Part shown: one piece after another, positions 37,886-46,596 of the stretch | How positions within the stretch are numbered: position 1 is the stretch's first letter | How the letters are laid out: each line of letters starts with the position of its first letter | NCBI GenBank assembly: GCA_021414305.1 | Contig: JAIOOS010000011.1 | Location: 1-64,000, forward strand | Direction: 5' to 3' | Length of the DNA stretch: 64,000 nt | Source of the DNA: Burkholderiales bacterium | Lineage (GTDB): Bacteria > Pseudomonadota > Gammaproteobacteria > Burkholderiales > Burkholderiaceae_C | Notes under the pieces: model-generated | Told to the model about the DNA's origin: nothing | The model's database searches: none | What the model saw: the letters and a program-made list of their open reading frames with translations, nothing else | Position numbers and translations under genes: made by a program

Positions 37886-40528
37886 ATGCAGGTGAATCGA
37901 GAGACTGTCGTGCTTCAGGGTCCATTGGCCTTGCGCATGCAGCGACTCGACGCCGCGGGCGAAGGCACGGCGGGCCGACAGTTCACAACGCTGCCTCTTC
38001 TCGCCGCCCGCTTGGCAGGAGGCTTTTTACGCCCCGCGCATTCTGAGGATCTGGAATTGGCGCTGCAGGCAGCGTTGCAAGCAGGCGCGTTCCATGAGAT
38101 TGAACCCTTGACAGGACTGCCGGGGATGGGGCGAGCCGCCGCTCGGACGCTAAGAAGGATCTGGGATGCCGACTTGGACCCGCAAGCGTTCGACACACCC
38201 CGGCTGAAGGATCTGGCCCTTCTGGATCGCCGGGTGCGAGAGTGCTTGCCGGCGGATGTCATGCTTCCTCGAGAGTTGCGCGATCACGCGATACGTCGCA
38301 TTCACCACGCGCCCCGCGTCATTGGAAAGCTCGTACTCGACCGCCTCCTCTCGGTCCCACGAATCTGGCAGCCACTGATTCGATCCCTGAGCGACTGCAT
38401 CCCTGTGGAATGGATCGAGCCCGCCACAACGGACACCGCATGGTTCCCAGGACAGATTTCGTCGCCGCCGGCGCGCGCGTCAGTTTCGCCTCAGCTCGTC
38501 TCATGCGCCGGTCCTCGCTCTGAAGTCATCGAGTCCTTGCGTTGGGCACGTCAGCTACTCGCCTCTGGTCGCGCTCATCCTCAAGAGGTCGCCATTTGCG
38601 CGGCTAGAACGGACGAGTGGGACAACCACGTACTCACACTTGCACGAGGCGCTGGCCTACCGCTGCACCTTTCCAACGGTGTCCCAGCTCTTTCCACGCG
38701 CGCCGGACAGGCCTGCGCGTCATTAGCCGATGTTCTCCTGAACGGCCTGAGCCAGGACCGAGTGCAGCGCCTGTTCGGTCACGCGATTGGCAACAGTCGG
38801 CTCCTGAATGACTTGACACGTAACTGGACAGTCGGCATCAACCCGGAAGCGGGGTTGTTCCACCTCGAGCATTGGCGGCGTGCGCTCGCCAATGCCGAAT
38901 CGCGTCGCCCCACAGACGCACAGGTGTCTCTTGTTGAAACTGCGCTCGAACTCCTGGCACAAGGGATCTCCGTCGCATCCGAGGCGGGTGACGCATTCTT
39001 GGGAGCGAACGGACGACTCCTATGGGAACGTGCACTCAAGAGCGCTCCGGCCGCGGCACTAGAGATCTCGCTGCAGTCACTACGAATGAGCGATGAGTCC
39101 GAAGCCGCGGCATCGATCGTCTGGTGTCCCGCGTCGCATCTCGTAGGAGCGCCTCGCCCCTTCGTATGGCTGATGGGTCTCACAAGCGGTAGGTGGCCGT
39201 CTCGGCCGAACGAAGATCCGCTACTACCCGAACATGTTCTCGCGAGGGACCTTATAGATCCGGACCCAATCGGAAACCAGGAACGCCGGGCGTTCGATTC
39301 GATTCGGCGGCAAGCCCAAGGAGGCTGCATCATCTCGCGCAGCCGCCGCAGCGCGCATGGGGGATTGCTGCCGGTTAGTCCGCTGTTGGCCTCGCTGGGT
39401 CCCGCGAAGACGCTTAAGCGAGGGCGCATCCCGACGCACGCCTTCAGCGAGACAGACCGGCTCCTCGCACGCCCGCAAGATGCCGGTACGGTACCTCAGA
39501 TCCGCTCTGCTATGAGTTGCTGGTCCGATTGGTCTGCGGCGAAGGTTACGGAGCATGACGGGTGTGTGCGGGCCCAGCATCCCGTCATCGTCAGCGCACT
39601 CGGCCGTCAACAGTCAGCGACGTCCTTGAGCCGCCTTTTGCGCCATCCGCTGACATTTGTGTGGCGATATGCCCTTGGATGGAGGAGTCCAGCCCTCGTC
39701 GAGGAGCCCCTGTCCCTCGATGCGCGTGCTTGGGGCGAGCTCGTGCACGAGCTTCTTCGAAAGGCAGTGGACAAACTGGAGCCGGACCCTGGCTATACCC
39801 GCGCGAACGAGACGAGCCTGCGCGACGCCTTGTCCGCCGCCGCGCACCAAATAGGCGACCAGTGGCCGCTTGAGCGCTCTATACCACCTCTCCTGCTATG
39901 GCAATACACGTTGGCTCGCGCTGAAGCAGTTGCCTTCAGAGCCTTGACGCTTGATGCCGGGTTCAGCCCCGGTACACGGTCCTGGACAGAAGTGCCGTTC
40001 GGAGGCGTTGAGGTTCCCGTCGCGAGCTGGCCATGGGACACAACAGCGCCGGTTACCGTTCCTGGCACAGCGGTACTCATGCGCGGGTCCATTGATCGTC
40101 TGGACCTAAACGCACCGGCAACTTCCGTTCGCGTTACCGACTACAAGACCAGCGCAGAGCCACCACGCGCCGAGCAGATCGTGGTGAGCGGTGGAGCGTC
40201 TCTCCAACGGGTAATTTATGCCATCGCCGCCAAACAGCTGTTGCCAGACGCGCGTCGCGTGATTGCGCGCCTCTTCTACTTGGAGGAAGAACTACCCCGG
40301 GCGCGCGAACTGCTGGATGTGGACAAGGCGATTGAACAGGTAAGTGGCTACGTTCAGCAAGCCTGGGTGCTGCTCCAAGAAGGTACAACGCTGCCCAGTT
40401 TGGTGCCCGAACAGTACGAGGACTATCGATTGGCAATGCCGGCGGATGCTGAGAAGTACCGACGGACGAAGCGAGCATCTTTTCGCCGTGCCTTTGGAGC
40501 CTTCGCGCGCGTCTGGGAGGCGCCATGA
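37886..40528 (+). CDS. AddB-like PD-(D/E)XK nuclease subunit
   Basis: 880 aa. The N-terminal two thirds resemble an inactivated helicase, as in AddB (CASLADVLLNGLSQDRVQRLF, WCPASHLVGAPRPFVWLMGLTSGRWPSRP). The C-terminus is a RecB-type nuclease: GELVHELLRKAV, GSIDRLDL, DYKTS and a final Q..IYAIAA helix. No clear iron-sulphur cysteine set is present, unlike many AddB. Overlaps the helicase gene by 4 bp. Likely partner of the next protein in end-processing of DNA, either for repair or for defence. Confidence 0.8.
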   Translation: MQVNRETVVLQGPLALRMQRLDAAGEGTAGRQFTTLPLLAARLAGGFLRPAHSEDLELALQAALQAGAFHEIEPLTGLPGMGRAAARTLRRIWDADLDPQAFDTPRLKDLALLDRRVRECLPADVMLPRELRDHAIRRIHHAPRVIGKLVLDRLLSVPRIWQPLIRSLSDCIPVEWIEPATTDTAWFPGQISSPPARASVSPQLVSCAGPRSEVIESLRWARQLLASGRAHPQEVAICAARTDEWDNHVLTLARGAGLPLHLSNGVPALSTRAGQACASLADVLLNGLSQDRVQRLFGHAIGNSRLLNDLTRNWTVGINPEAGLFHLEHWRRALANAESRRPTDAQVSLVETALELLAQGISVASEAGDAFLGANGRLLWERALKSAPAAALEISLQSLRMSDESEAAASIVWCPASHLVGAPRPFVWLMGLTSGRWPSRPNEDPLLPEHVLARDLIDPDPIGNQERRAFDSIRRQAQGGCIISRSRRSAHGGLLPVSPLLASLGPAKTLKRGRIPTHAFSETDRLLARPQDAGTVPQIRSAMSCWSDWSAAKVTEHDGCVRAQHPVIVSALGRQQSATSLSRLLRHPLTFVWRYALGWRSPALVEEPLSLDARAWGELVHELLRKAVDKLEPDPGYTRANETSLRDALSAAAHQIGDQWPLERSIPPLLLWQYTLARAEAVAFRALTLDAGFSPGTRSWTEVPFGGVEVPVASWPWDTTAPVTVPGTAVLMRGSIDRLDLNAPATSVRVTDYKTSAEPPRAEQIVVSGGASLQRVIYAIAAKQLLPDARRVIARLFYLEEELPRARELLDVDKAIEQVSGYVQQAWVLLQEGTTLPSLVPEQYEDYRLAMPADAEKYRRTKRASFRRAFGAFARVWEAP

Positions 40529-43500
40529 CCGGCGTTTCAGATCAAGCGGCGAGGCTCCGCGCACTAACGGATCTCGAGGCCACGCTGCTGGTTGAGGCCG
40601 CCGCGGGAACGGGCAAGACAGCCTTGATTGCCGGGCGGTTGACGATGCTGTTGGCCAGCGGGTCGGCTCCTTCATCACTGGCTGCGATAACGTTCACGGA
40701 AGCGGCCGCGAGCGAACTCTCAGATCGTGTCCACCGCTATGTGGACACCTTGCTCGAAGGCGGCTTGCCAACTCCGATCAAGGCGGCGCTTCCGAGCGGC
40801 CTGACGGCGCAACAACTCGCTCAGCTTTCTCAAGCACGCGGGAGGCTCGAGGAGCTCACAGCTACGACGATTCATGGCTTCTGTCAGAAACTCATTCAAA
40901 GCTACGCAGTGGAGGCCGACGTTGATCCGGGGGCACAGGTGCTCGACGAGACTCACGCGAAGATCGCCTTCGACAGAGTGTTCGATCAATGGCTTCGTCG
41001 GCGGCTAACAACAACCGCCGGGAGCGACGATCCGATCGCGTTGCTTTCCAAAGAGGATCCTACGCGCGTTGTCTCCACCCTGAGGCGTCTCGCAACATTC
41101 CGGCGCGATCATCGTAGCGCGCGCGCGATTGCACCGGACCTGAGCGGCCGGCCTGATGTGGAGCTCGTCGCGGCCGTAGACGCGTTCAGAGCCTGGCATA
41201 CGTGCGTTGACGCGGAGCCGAGGACGGCCGCCCTACTCGGCGACTTCGAAGTCCTCGCAAGCTTTTATCAGGATACGTTCAAGACCACGCCAACGTTCGC
41301 ATCGTTGTGGGCATTGGGGCATCCACCGCGAGTCCCGAGCATGCGCGACGAGTCCTACGACTTCAGGCTGCCGCAACTCAAGGGAGCTTGGCGGCAGGTG
41401 GCCGGAGAGGCCGAAGGTGATCGGCTGCACGATGAAGCTCTTTCCCACATCACACGCGTGCACGCCTGCTTCCGTGCGTTGCTAGGAAAGGTTGCCACTG
41501 CGCTCGTCTGGACGCTGTCCAGTGAGCTAGATGAGGTACTCGAGGCGTACTCGCAATTCAAACGTAGCGCTGCAGTGCTCGATTTCGACGACCTGCTCTA
41601 TGGAGCTCGTGATCTCGTGAAGGGACACGAGAATGTTCGGATTGCTCTGTCCCAGCGCTTTTCACGGATCCTAGTGGACGAGTTCCAGGACACCGATCCC
41701 ATTCAGGCAGAGATTCTCTTCCGCATCGCCGCTGTCGACTTCGCAGATAGGTGGGAGGACAGCACGCTCAGAAGCGGAGCTCTGTTCATGGTCGCCGATC
41801 CGAAGCAGGCCATCTACCGCTTCCGGGGGGCCGACATCGAGTGCTACGAACGGGCGCGGCGTGCGGTCCGGAATCAGCATGCAGAAGGCGTGCTACGTGT
41901 GACAAGTAGCTTTCGGTCGTTGCCCGAGATCTTGGCGCATGTCAATCGCTGCTTCGAAACGCAACTGTCAGCCCCGGGGCAGCCGGGCTACGTGCCCCTC
42001 ACCTCGACGCGTCGAGAGGCGCCGCGCGCCCTGCCATGTGTTGCAAAGAGGACCATCAAACTACCCCCTTCACCCAGAGTCAACGACGTCCGAGATGCCG
42101 AAGCTCGCGAGGTTGCCGAAATTTGCGCGCGACTGATCGGAAATATGGAGGTCGTCTTGGATGACGGGGCTCGACGCCCTCTTCTGCCAGCGGATATCGC
42201 ACTGCTTGCGCCTGCTGGCACGCAGTTGCAACGCTACGAGCATGCCCTGGACGAGATAGGGCTTCCGTATGCATCCCAGGCCGGCAAGAGTCTGTTCGAG
42301 CGGCAGGAGATCCAGGACCTCGTCTCCCTGGCCCGTTCGCTTGCAGACCCATTTGATACGCTGGCTCTCGGTGCACTATTGCGCGGTCCGCTGATCGGAC
42401 TCACGGAAGAGGAGTTGTTGGACATCACAGCGGCGTTGCCCGCCAATGCCGACAGGCCAAGCCTTGCGCCGCGGCTCAGTCTCTTCACGGATCCGGAAAG
42501 CGTCTCACACCCGCTCGCAAAGGAAGCTCTCATCGCGCTGCGCGCTCTCTGGCGGCGGTCCGCTACCACTACCCCGATGCTTCTTCTGAGTGACGCCATT
42601 GAGCGTCTCCGCGTGCGTGCCTTGCTTGCCGTTCGCGAGGGCGAGCGAAGCAGCAGGGCTTTAGCTAACGTCGATGTCTTTCTCGAAACGGCCAGAGCCT
42701 ATGACGTACGTGGCCTCCAACAATTCGTGCGCGATGTGAGCCGCGATTGGGCACAGCGGGAAGCGCGCGCCGAAGGCCGCGTAGAGTCTACCGGCGATGC
42801 GATCGAAATCGTCACCATCCACAGCTCGAAGGGTCTCGAATGGCCCGTAGTCATTCTGATCAACACGGTCACGCAATTTCCGTCCCGGGTTCAGTTTGTC
42901 CATCGACCGTCAGATGACACCCTTCATTGGGTACTCGGCGACGCCGTACCTCCCGACCTAAGCGCTGCACTCGAGAAGGATGAGGAAAGCTCGGCAAGAG
43001 AGCGCGAGCGACTCTTTTATGTAGCATTCACGAGGGCTCGCGACCTTCTCGTACTTCCGAAGCTCCCCAGCGGTAGTGCCAAGTCGTGGAACACGATCAT
43101 GCAGGATCCCTTTCAGGGCCTCTCAGAACTCGACGTCTCAGCCCTGCCCGTTAAGGGCCTCCCCGAAACGCGTACAGGCTCAAACGAACAAACGGCGGAA
43201 CTATTCGCTGAGCAGCAGCGCTCGATTGCCGCGGGTATACGGAACATCAGCTGGCTTCGGCCTAGCCAGGACGACTTGGATCGCGTGCCCACCTCCGAAC
43301 TTCTCATCTCCGAGCACGACCCGATTGAAGCCCAGGTTGCGACCGGGGGCGGACGTATGCGCGGTCTGATACTGCACAAGCTCATTGAGGAGGTGTTGAC
43401 GAGAGAGCTTGCGGATGACCTGCAAGCCTTGGGTAGTAGAGCGGGCGAGCTGATATCTCAATTTGGGACGAATGTGGCGCAAGTGTCCATGCCTGATCCG

Positions 43501-43824
43501 GACGAGTTGGCCAACACGGTTGCGAGGACGCTCGCCCTGCCGGAGATCGTCCAGTTGCGACCGGGCTTGCTAGCAGAAATCGCGGTGTACTCGACCCTGG
43601 GCGGTGCTGAACCGGTCTCACTCAGCGGCCGAGCCGACGCGCTCTACGTTGAGGATGGCCAGCCAAAGGTCGTGGTCGACTGGAAGAGTGATGTCAGGCC
43701 CAAGGCTGCGGACATTGAGCTGCATGCCGCACAGCTTCGCGTTTACATGCGTGCGACTCTCGCGGAGCGCGGCGCGCTTGTGTACATATCCACCGGTCAG
43801 GTGCATTGGCTGGCACGGGAGTGA
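40525..43824 (+). CDS. AddA-like UvrD/Rep helicase with nuclease domain
   Basis: 1099 aa. Superfamily 1A helicase: Walker A EAAAGTGKTALIA (25-32), DFDDLLY, Walker B LVDEFQDTDPIQAEIL (about 385), motif III DPKQAIYRFRGADI, motif V IHSSKGLEWPVVIL and motif VI RERERLFYVAFTRARDLL. A C-terminal RecB-like nuclease follows (RGLILHKLIEEVL, SGRADALYVEDG, VVDWKSD, QLRVYM). Two nuclease-bearing subunits make this an AddAB-type helicase-nuclease. A chromosomal RecBCD or AddAB would be the housekeeping enzyme, so this copy is cargo. Confidence 0.9.
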   Translation: MTGVSDQAARLRALTDLEATLLVEAAAGTGKTALIAGRLTMLLASGSAPSSLAAITFTEAAASELSDRVHRYVDTLLEGGLPTPIKAALPSGLTAQQLAQLSQARGRLEELTATTIHGFCQKLIQSYAVEADVDPGAQVLDETHAKIAFDRVFDQWLRRRLTTTAGSDDPIALLSKEDPTRVVSTLRRLATFRRDHRSARAIAPDLSGRPDVELVAAVDAFRAWHTCVDAEPRTAALLGDFEVLASFYQDTFKTTPTFASLWALGHPPRVPSMRDESYDFRLPQLKGAWRQVAGEAEGDRLHDEALSHITRVHACFRALLGKVATALVWTLSSELDEVLEAYSQFKRSAAVLDFDDLLYGARDLVKGHENVRIALSQRFSRILVDEFQDTDPIQAEILFRIAAVDFADRWEDSTLRSGALFMVADPKQAIYRFRGADIECYERARRAVRNQHAEGVLRVTSSFRSLPEILAHVNRCFETQLSAPGQPGYVPLTSTRREAPRALPCVAKRTIKLPPSPRVNDVRDAEAREVAEICARLIGNMEVVLDDGARRPLLPADIALLAPAGTQLQRYEHALDEIGLPYASQAGKSLFERQEIQDLVSLARSLADPFDTLALGALLRGPLIGLTEEELLDITAALPANADRPSLAPRLSLFTDPESVSHPLAKEALIALRALWRRSATTTPMLLLSDAIERLRVRALLAVREGERSSRALANVDVFLETARAYDVRGLQQFVRDVSRDWAQREARAEGRVESTGDAIEIVTIHSSKGLEWPVVILINTVTQFPSRVQFVHRPSDDTLHWVLGDAVPPDLSAALEKDEESSARERERLFYVAFTRARDLLVLPKLPSGSAKSWNTIMQDPFQGLSELDVSALPVKGLPETRTGSNEQTAELFAEQQRSIAAGIRNISWLRPSQDDLDRVPTSELLISEHDPIEAQVATGGGRMRGLILHKLIEEVLTRELADDLQALGSRAGELISQFGTNVAQVSMPDPDELANTVARTLALPEIVQLRPGLLAEIAVYSTLGGAEPVSLSGRADALYVEDGQPKVVVDWKSDVRPKAADIELHAAQLRVYMRATLAERGALVYISTGQVHWLARE

Positions 43825-43840
43825 CGGAGAGGACGGCCTG

Positions 43841-44644
43841 ATGGAATACTTTAAGCGGCCAATCCCCAAGGGTTACCAGATCTATTCGACATTCGAGGTC
43901 GCCGGTCTACACGTTGGGGACCGCCGCGCTAGGCTGGACCAGTTCGTTTCAGGCCAGAACATCGATGTCTGCTTGGAGCCAGAACCAACGAACATGCATG
44001 ATATGAACGCTGTACTCGTTGTTGGGCTCTATGACAAGAAGGGTCTGATGCAGTCACTTCTCGGACGGGGCGAAAGGGGCCGCGTCGTGCTGGGCTACGT
44101 TCCTGCCCGCGAGGCAGAGGCATTGCAGGTCACGGGCGCGCTTCCATTTATCGTCCCTCGTCTTAGCTCCGCCTCGACCGCGAACGACTCATGGGCGTCG
44201 CTTACGGTCGATGCGCTAGGTCCAAGAGGAACGCCTCTAAGCAAGCAGTACTTTGACCATGTAAAACGCCAGCAAGCTAGCGCCCCGGCAAGTCAACGTG
44301 ACCTCACATTCCTCAGGCTCTGTGGGGCTCCGGTGAAGAAGGGACTCACCACCGGGGACGCCAGCATGCAAGTCGAAGAGCTCCGCGCAAAGCTGTCGGA
44401 GCACGAGCCAAGCAAGCTTGCCGAGCTGGATGCATTGACGGGGGTGGTGGAATCATTGTTTGACGAATTCTCCGACGCCGAAAACGCGGATATGTACGAG
44501 CTGCGGAAAGCGCCCCCAGCTGTTGTTGTAGCTGCGGCCGTGAACCTTTCGGGGCGCGGCATGTCGGCAGCACAAATCGAAGACGACTTCGACCTGGTCG
44601 CGGAAGAGATCCGGAAACTGCGCCCATCGCTCAGCAAATCCTGA
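43841..44644 (+). CDS. HIRAN-domain protein
   Basis: 267 aa. Residues 10-110 match HIRAN (YSTFEVAGLHVGDRRARLDQF, CLEPEPTNMHDMNAVLV, GRVVLGYVPAREAEAL), a domain that binds 3' ends or stalled forks of DNA. The C-terminal part is helical with no family. ATG 43841 follows GGAGAGGACGGCCTG, 16 bp after the helicase stop, so nuclease, helicase and HIRAN form one operon. It may load the helicase-nuclease on specific DNA ends. Confidence 0.8.
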   Translation: MEYFKRPIPKGYQIYSTFEVAGLHVGDRRARLDQFVSGQNIDVCLEPEPTNMHDMNAVLVVGLYDKKGLMQSLLGRGERGRVVLGYVPAREAEALQVTGALPFIVPRLSSASTANDSWASLTVDALGPRGTPLSKQYFDHVKRQQASAPASQRDLTFLRLCGAPVKKGLTTGDASMQVEELRAKLSEHEPSKLAELDALTGVVESLFDEFSDAENADMYELRKAPPAVVVAAAVNLSGRGMSAAQIEDDFDLVAEEIRKLRPSLSKS

Positions 44645-45026
44645 GTTCTTAGCGATTCCAAGGTCCATTTATGAAACGGAGTCCAAGGGCCGTGCCAGCG
44701 AACGCTCTAGTTCCAGTCGCCGAGCGTGCAATCACGTCTGTCGCCAGCTGCGAAGCACATCCTTGAGCAAAATGGCAGTCACGTCCAAGTTCTGAAACTC
44801 GAGGAGCTGGCCGCACGTTGCGATGTCGCGATGCGTTCTGCGGCCGTACCGCCCTCCTTTGCGCACGCGAAAAAAATGCCCAGGCATCGGTTCCGTTGAA
44901 CGCCTCAGCTCGGAGGCAAGCTGCTGCGGCGCGTCTACCAGATCAGATGCGCCATCGCAAAAGCGTGAGCCATTCGTGCCTGCATCAGGGGTGCGCTACA
45001 TGTTGTCAAATGAAACGTCACAAATA
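44645..45026. other. Gene-free gap between AddAB-like and CapW loci
   Basis: 382 bp between two convergent operons. Only short ORFs with no coding character and no clear terminator hairpin with a T run. I see no repeat or RNA gene. Confidence 0.4.
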
Positions 45027-45941
45027 CTATGCGCTCGGGAGTCGGTAGCCAGGCGCCAATAGCGCGTTGCTGGCCCCATACATGGCCAACGAATCCCGCA
45101 GCCAAAGCATGTACTCGGGACCCTTCAGGCTGTGGTCTGGCGAACAGTCGACATTCCAGCGCCTCAGCATGTAACCAGCATTGGCGGCGCGAATCTTAAT
45201 TCGGAGCACACCCTCAGGCATATCGTAGTCAAGCAGAGCGACGTCGGGCCGTTTGTGCGAAGGATGTGGCACTAACTCGAGCTCGAGGATGCGGCTCCAC
45301 TGGACGTCGTGTTCAGAAGTCTCGGCCGGCAGGACGACGCTCGACTCCATCACAACCGGTTCGCTCATGCGTGTGAAAACGAAGTCGCGGAACTCGCCGC
45401 TCTTGCGGTCAAAGGCACGGACGTGCCACCGAATACCTGTGTCGACTAGGGCAAGCGGGACCAATTCGCGCTCGCTGTGCCCGCTGGTTATCGAGTAGTA
45501 CTTCAGGCGCACGACCTTGCCGCGGTGTATGGCACGCGTGATCGGTGCTACCACCGACATCGACGGAATACTGAGAGCGACGGGGGCTTCGCATCGAACC
45601 ATTGGATCGAGGGAGGCCTCAAACCCGTCCCCGAACCCCTGGGATAGGGCCGTCAGGACACGTTGTGGGGCGTGGTCGAACAGAGGCTCGAAAGCGCCGC
45701 TCGGCCGGTAGACCTTGGTGCCTTGGTCATAGTCCAGATTCCCCGGCGCAATCTCCTTGTACATCGCAATGTCGCGGGTGGCTGCTGCGGGGCCTGTGGC
45801 AAAGCGTTCCACCACGTCTGCTCTTCGCAGCTCGCCGAGGAAATAGAGCCGGAAGTCGATGTGCGAGAGGCGCTCGAGCTGGGTTCGTGGAAGGTTGGCC
45901 AGGATGTCCAGTCGAGGTCCCGCCGCGGTCGTCCCTTGCAT
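45027..45941 (-). CDS. capW: WYL-domain transcriptional regulator (CapW/BrxR-like)
   Basis: 304 aa. N-terminal winged helix (LPRTQLERLSHIDFRLYFLGELRRADVVERF), a linker, then a WYL domain (AIHRGKVVRLKYYSITSG...LVPLALVDTGIRWHVRAFDRKSGEFRDFVFTRM) and a WCX-like C-terminus. CapW and BrxR proteins of this design repress CBASS and BREX operons and release them on infection or damage. Divergent from the 46043-50110 operon, with 101 bp between. The family call is firm; the target is inferred from gene order. Confidence 0.82.
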   Translation of the reverse strand: MQGTTAAGPRLDILANLPRTQLERLSHIDFRLYFLGELRRADVVERFATGPAAATRDIAMYKEIAPGNLDYDQGTKVYRPSGAFEPLFDHAPQRVLTALSQGFGDGFEASLDPMVRCEAPVALSIPSMSVVAPITRAIHRGKVVRLKYYSITSGHSERELVPLALVDTGIRWHVRAFDRKSGEFRDFVFTRMSEPVVMESSVVLPAETSEHDVQWSRILELELVPHPSHKRPDVALLDYDMPEGVLRIKIRAANAGYMLRRWNVDCSPDHSLKGPEYMLWLRDSLAMYGASNALLAPGYRLPSA

Positions 45942-45983
45942 AGCTCCATGATAGCGGCCGGCTGTCGCATCAAACCAACAGTA

Positions 45984-46019
45984 TCTGTACGACAGACCAA
46001 AATGATGACGTGCTATGAT
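45984..46019 (+). promoter_or_regulatory. Putative promoter and CapW operator of the second CBASS-like operon
   Basis: TCTGT-ACG-ACAGA is a palindrome at 45984-45996. CGACAG (45990-45995) and TATGAT (46014-46019), 18 bp apart, make a reasonable sigma-70 promoter pointing at the operon, so a protein on the palindrome would cover the -35 box. A second CTGTCG lies at 45962-45967. Assignment to CapW is inferred. Confidence 0.5.
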
Positions 46020-46042
46020 CGCGAGTATCAGGAGTGCATCCC

Positions 46043-46219
46043 ATGGCCAAGAACAACCCGCCCGGCGACGGGCACCGCATCGGCGCTGTTCGGGAACGCA
46101 GTCAGACGCAGACGCCGGCTGGCAACTATGTCAAGCGCGATGTGAACACCGGCCGATTTATGGATGTGAAGACGACCGACAAGACGCCCTTCAAGGGCGT
46201 GCGACGCGAAAAGAAGTGA
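46043..46219 (+). CDS. Small basic protein, first gene of the CBASS-like operon
   Basis: 58 aa from ATG 46043 after CAGGAGTGCATCCC. Highly charged, with GDGHRIGAVRERSQ, NYVKRDVNTGRFMDVK and PFKGVRREKK. The pattern looks like a conserved small protein, but its function is unknown to me. It directly follows the CapW-type promoter and lies 7 bp before the two-helix membrane protein. Confidence 0.6.
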   Translation: MAKNNPPGDGHRIGAVRERSQTQTPAGNYVKRDVNTGRFMDVKTTDKTPFKGVRREKK

Positions 46220-46226
46220 GAGCGCG

Positions 46227-46541
46227 ATGTTCGAGAGGATCGAGGAGTACTACCTGTCGGAGCCTAAGCGACTGACCTCGCTCGGTCAAACGATCCTCTC
46301 GGCGGCGATGGCACTCTCGATAGCTGGCGTCTACGGCTACCTGGTCACGACCATTCCTTCGCTCGTTCGAGTGGGAACGAAAGTTCCGGCGCCGTCGCTC
46401 GCACTAGCCGACGTGTTGACTGGCGTTCCGACCTGGTGGATTCCCGAGACCTTCCTCGGTTTCACACTAACCGGCGCGTTGGCCGTCGCAGGCGTTGTAG
46501 CGGTTCGAACTGGCCGCTTGTACGAGCGCTATATGAAGTAG
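46227..46541 (+). CDS. Small two-helix membrane protein
   Basis: 104 aa with two hydrophobic segments (about 22-45, ILSAAMALSIAGVYGYLVTTIP, and 72-95, TFLGFTLTGALAVAGVVAV). Located between the 58-aa gene and CD-NTase A in the same transcript. Small two-helix proteins serve as membrane-disrupting effectors in some CBASS systems, so it could be the effector of CD-NTase A. No family recognised. Confidence 0.6.
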   Translation: MFERIEEYYLSEPKRLTSLGQTILSAAMALSIAGVYGYLVTTIPSLVRVGTKVPAPSLALADVLTGVPTWWIPETFLGFTLTGALAVAGVVAVRTGRLYERYMK

Positions 46542-46596
46542 AGATAGCGCGATCCGCTGCCTGCGGTCTCGCGAAATTTAGTGGAGACCCGTCCGC

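Noticed and set aside
43604-43840. Earlier start for the HIRAN gene in the track
   Set aside because: This part overlaps the helicase C-terminus in another frame and reads Ser/Arg-rich; ATG 43841 has a ribosome site and starts the domain correctly.
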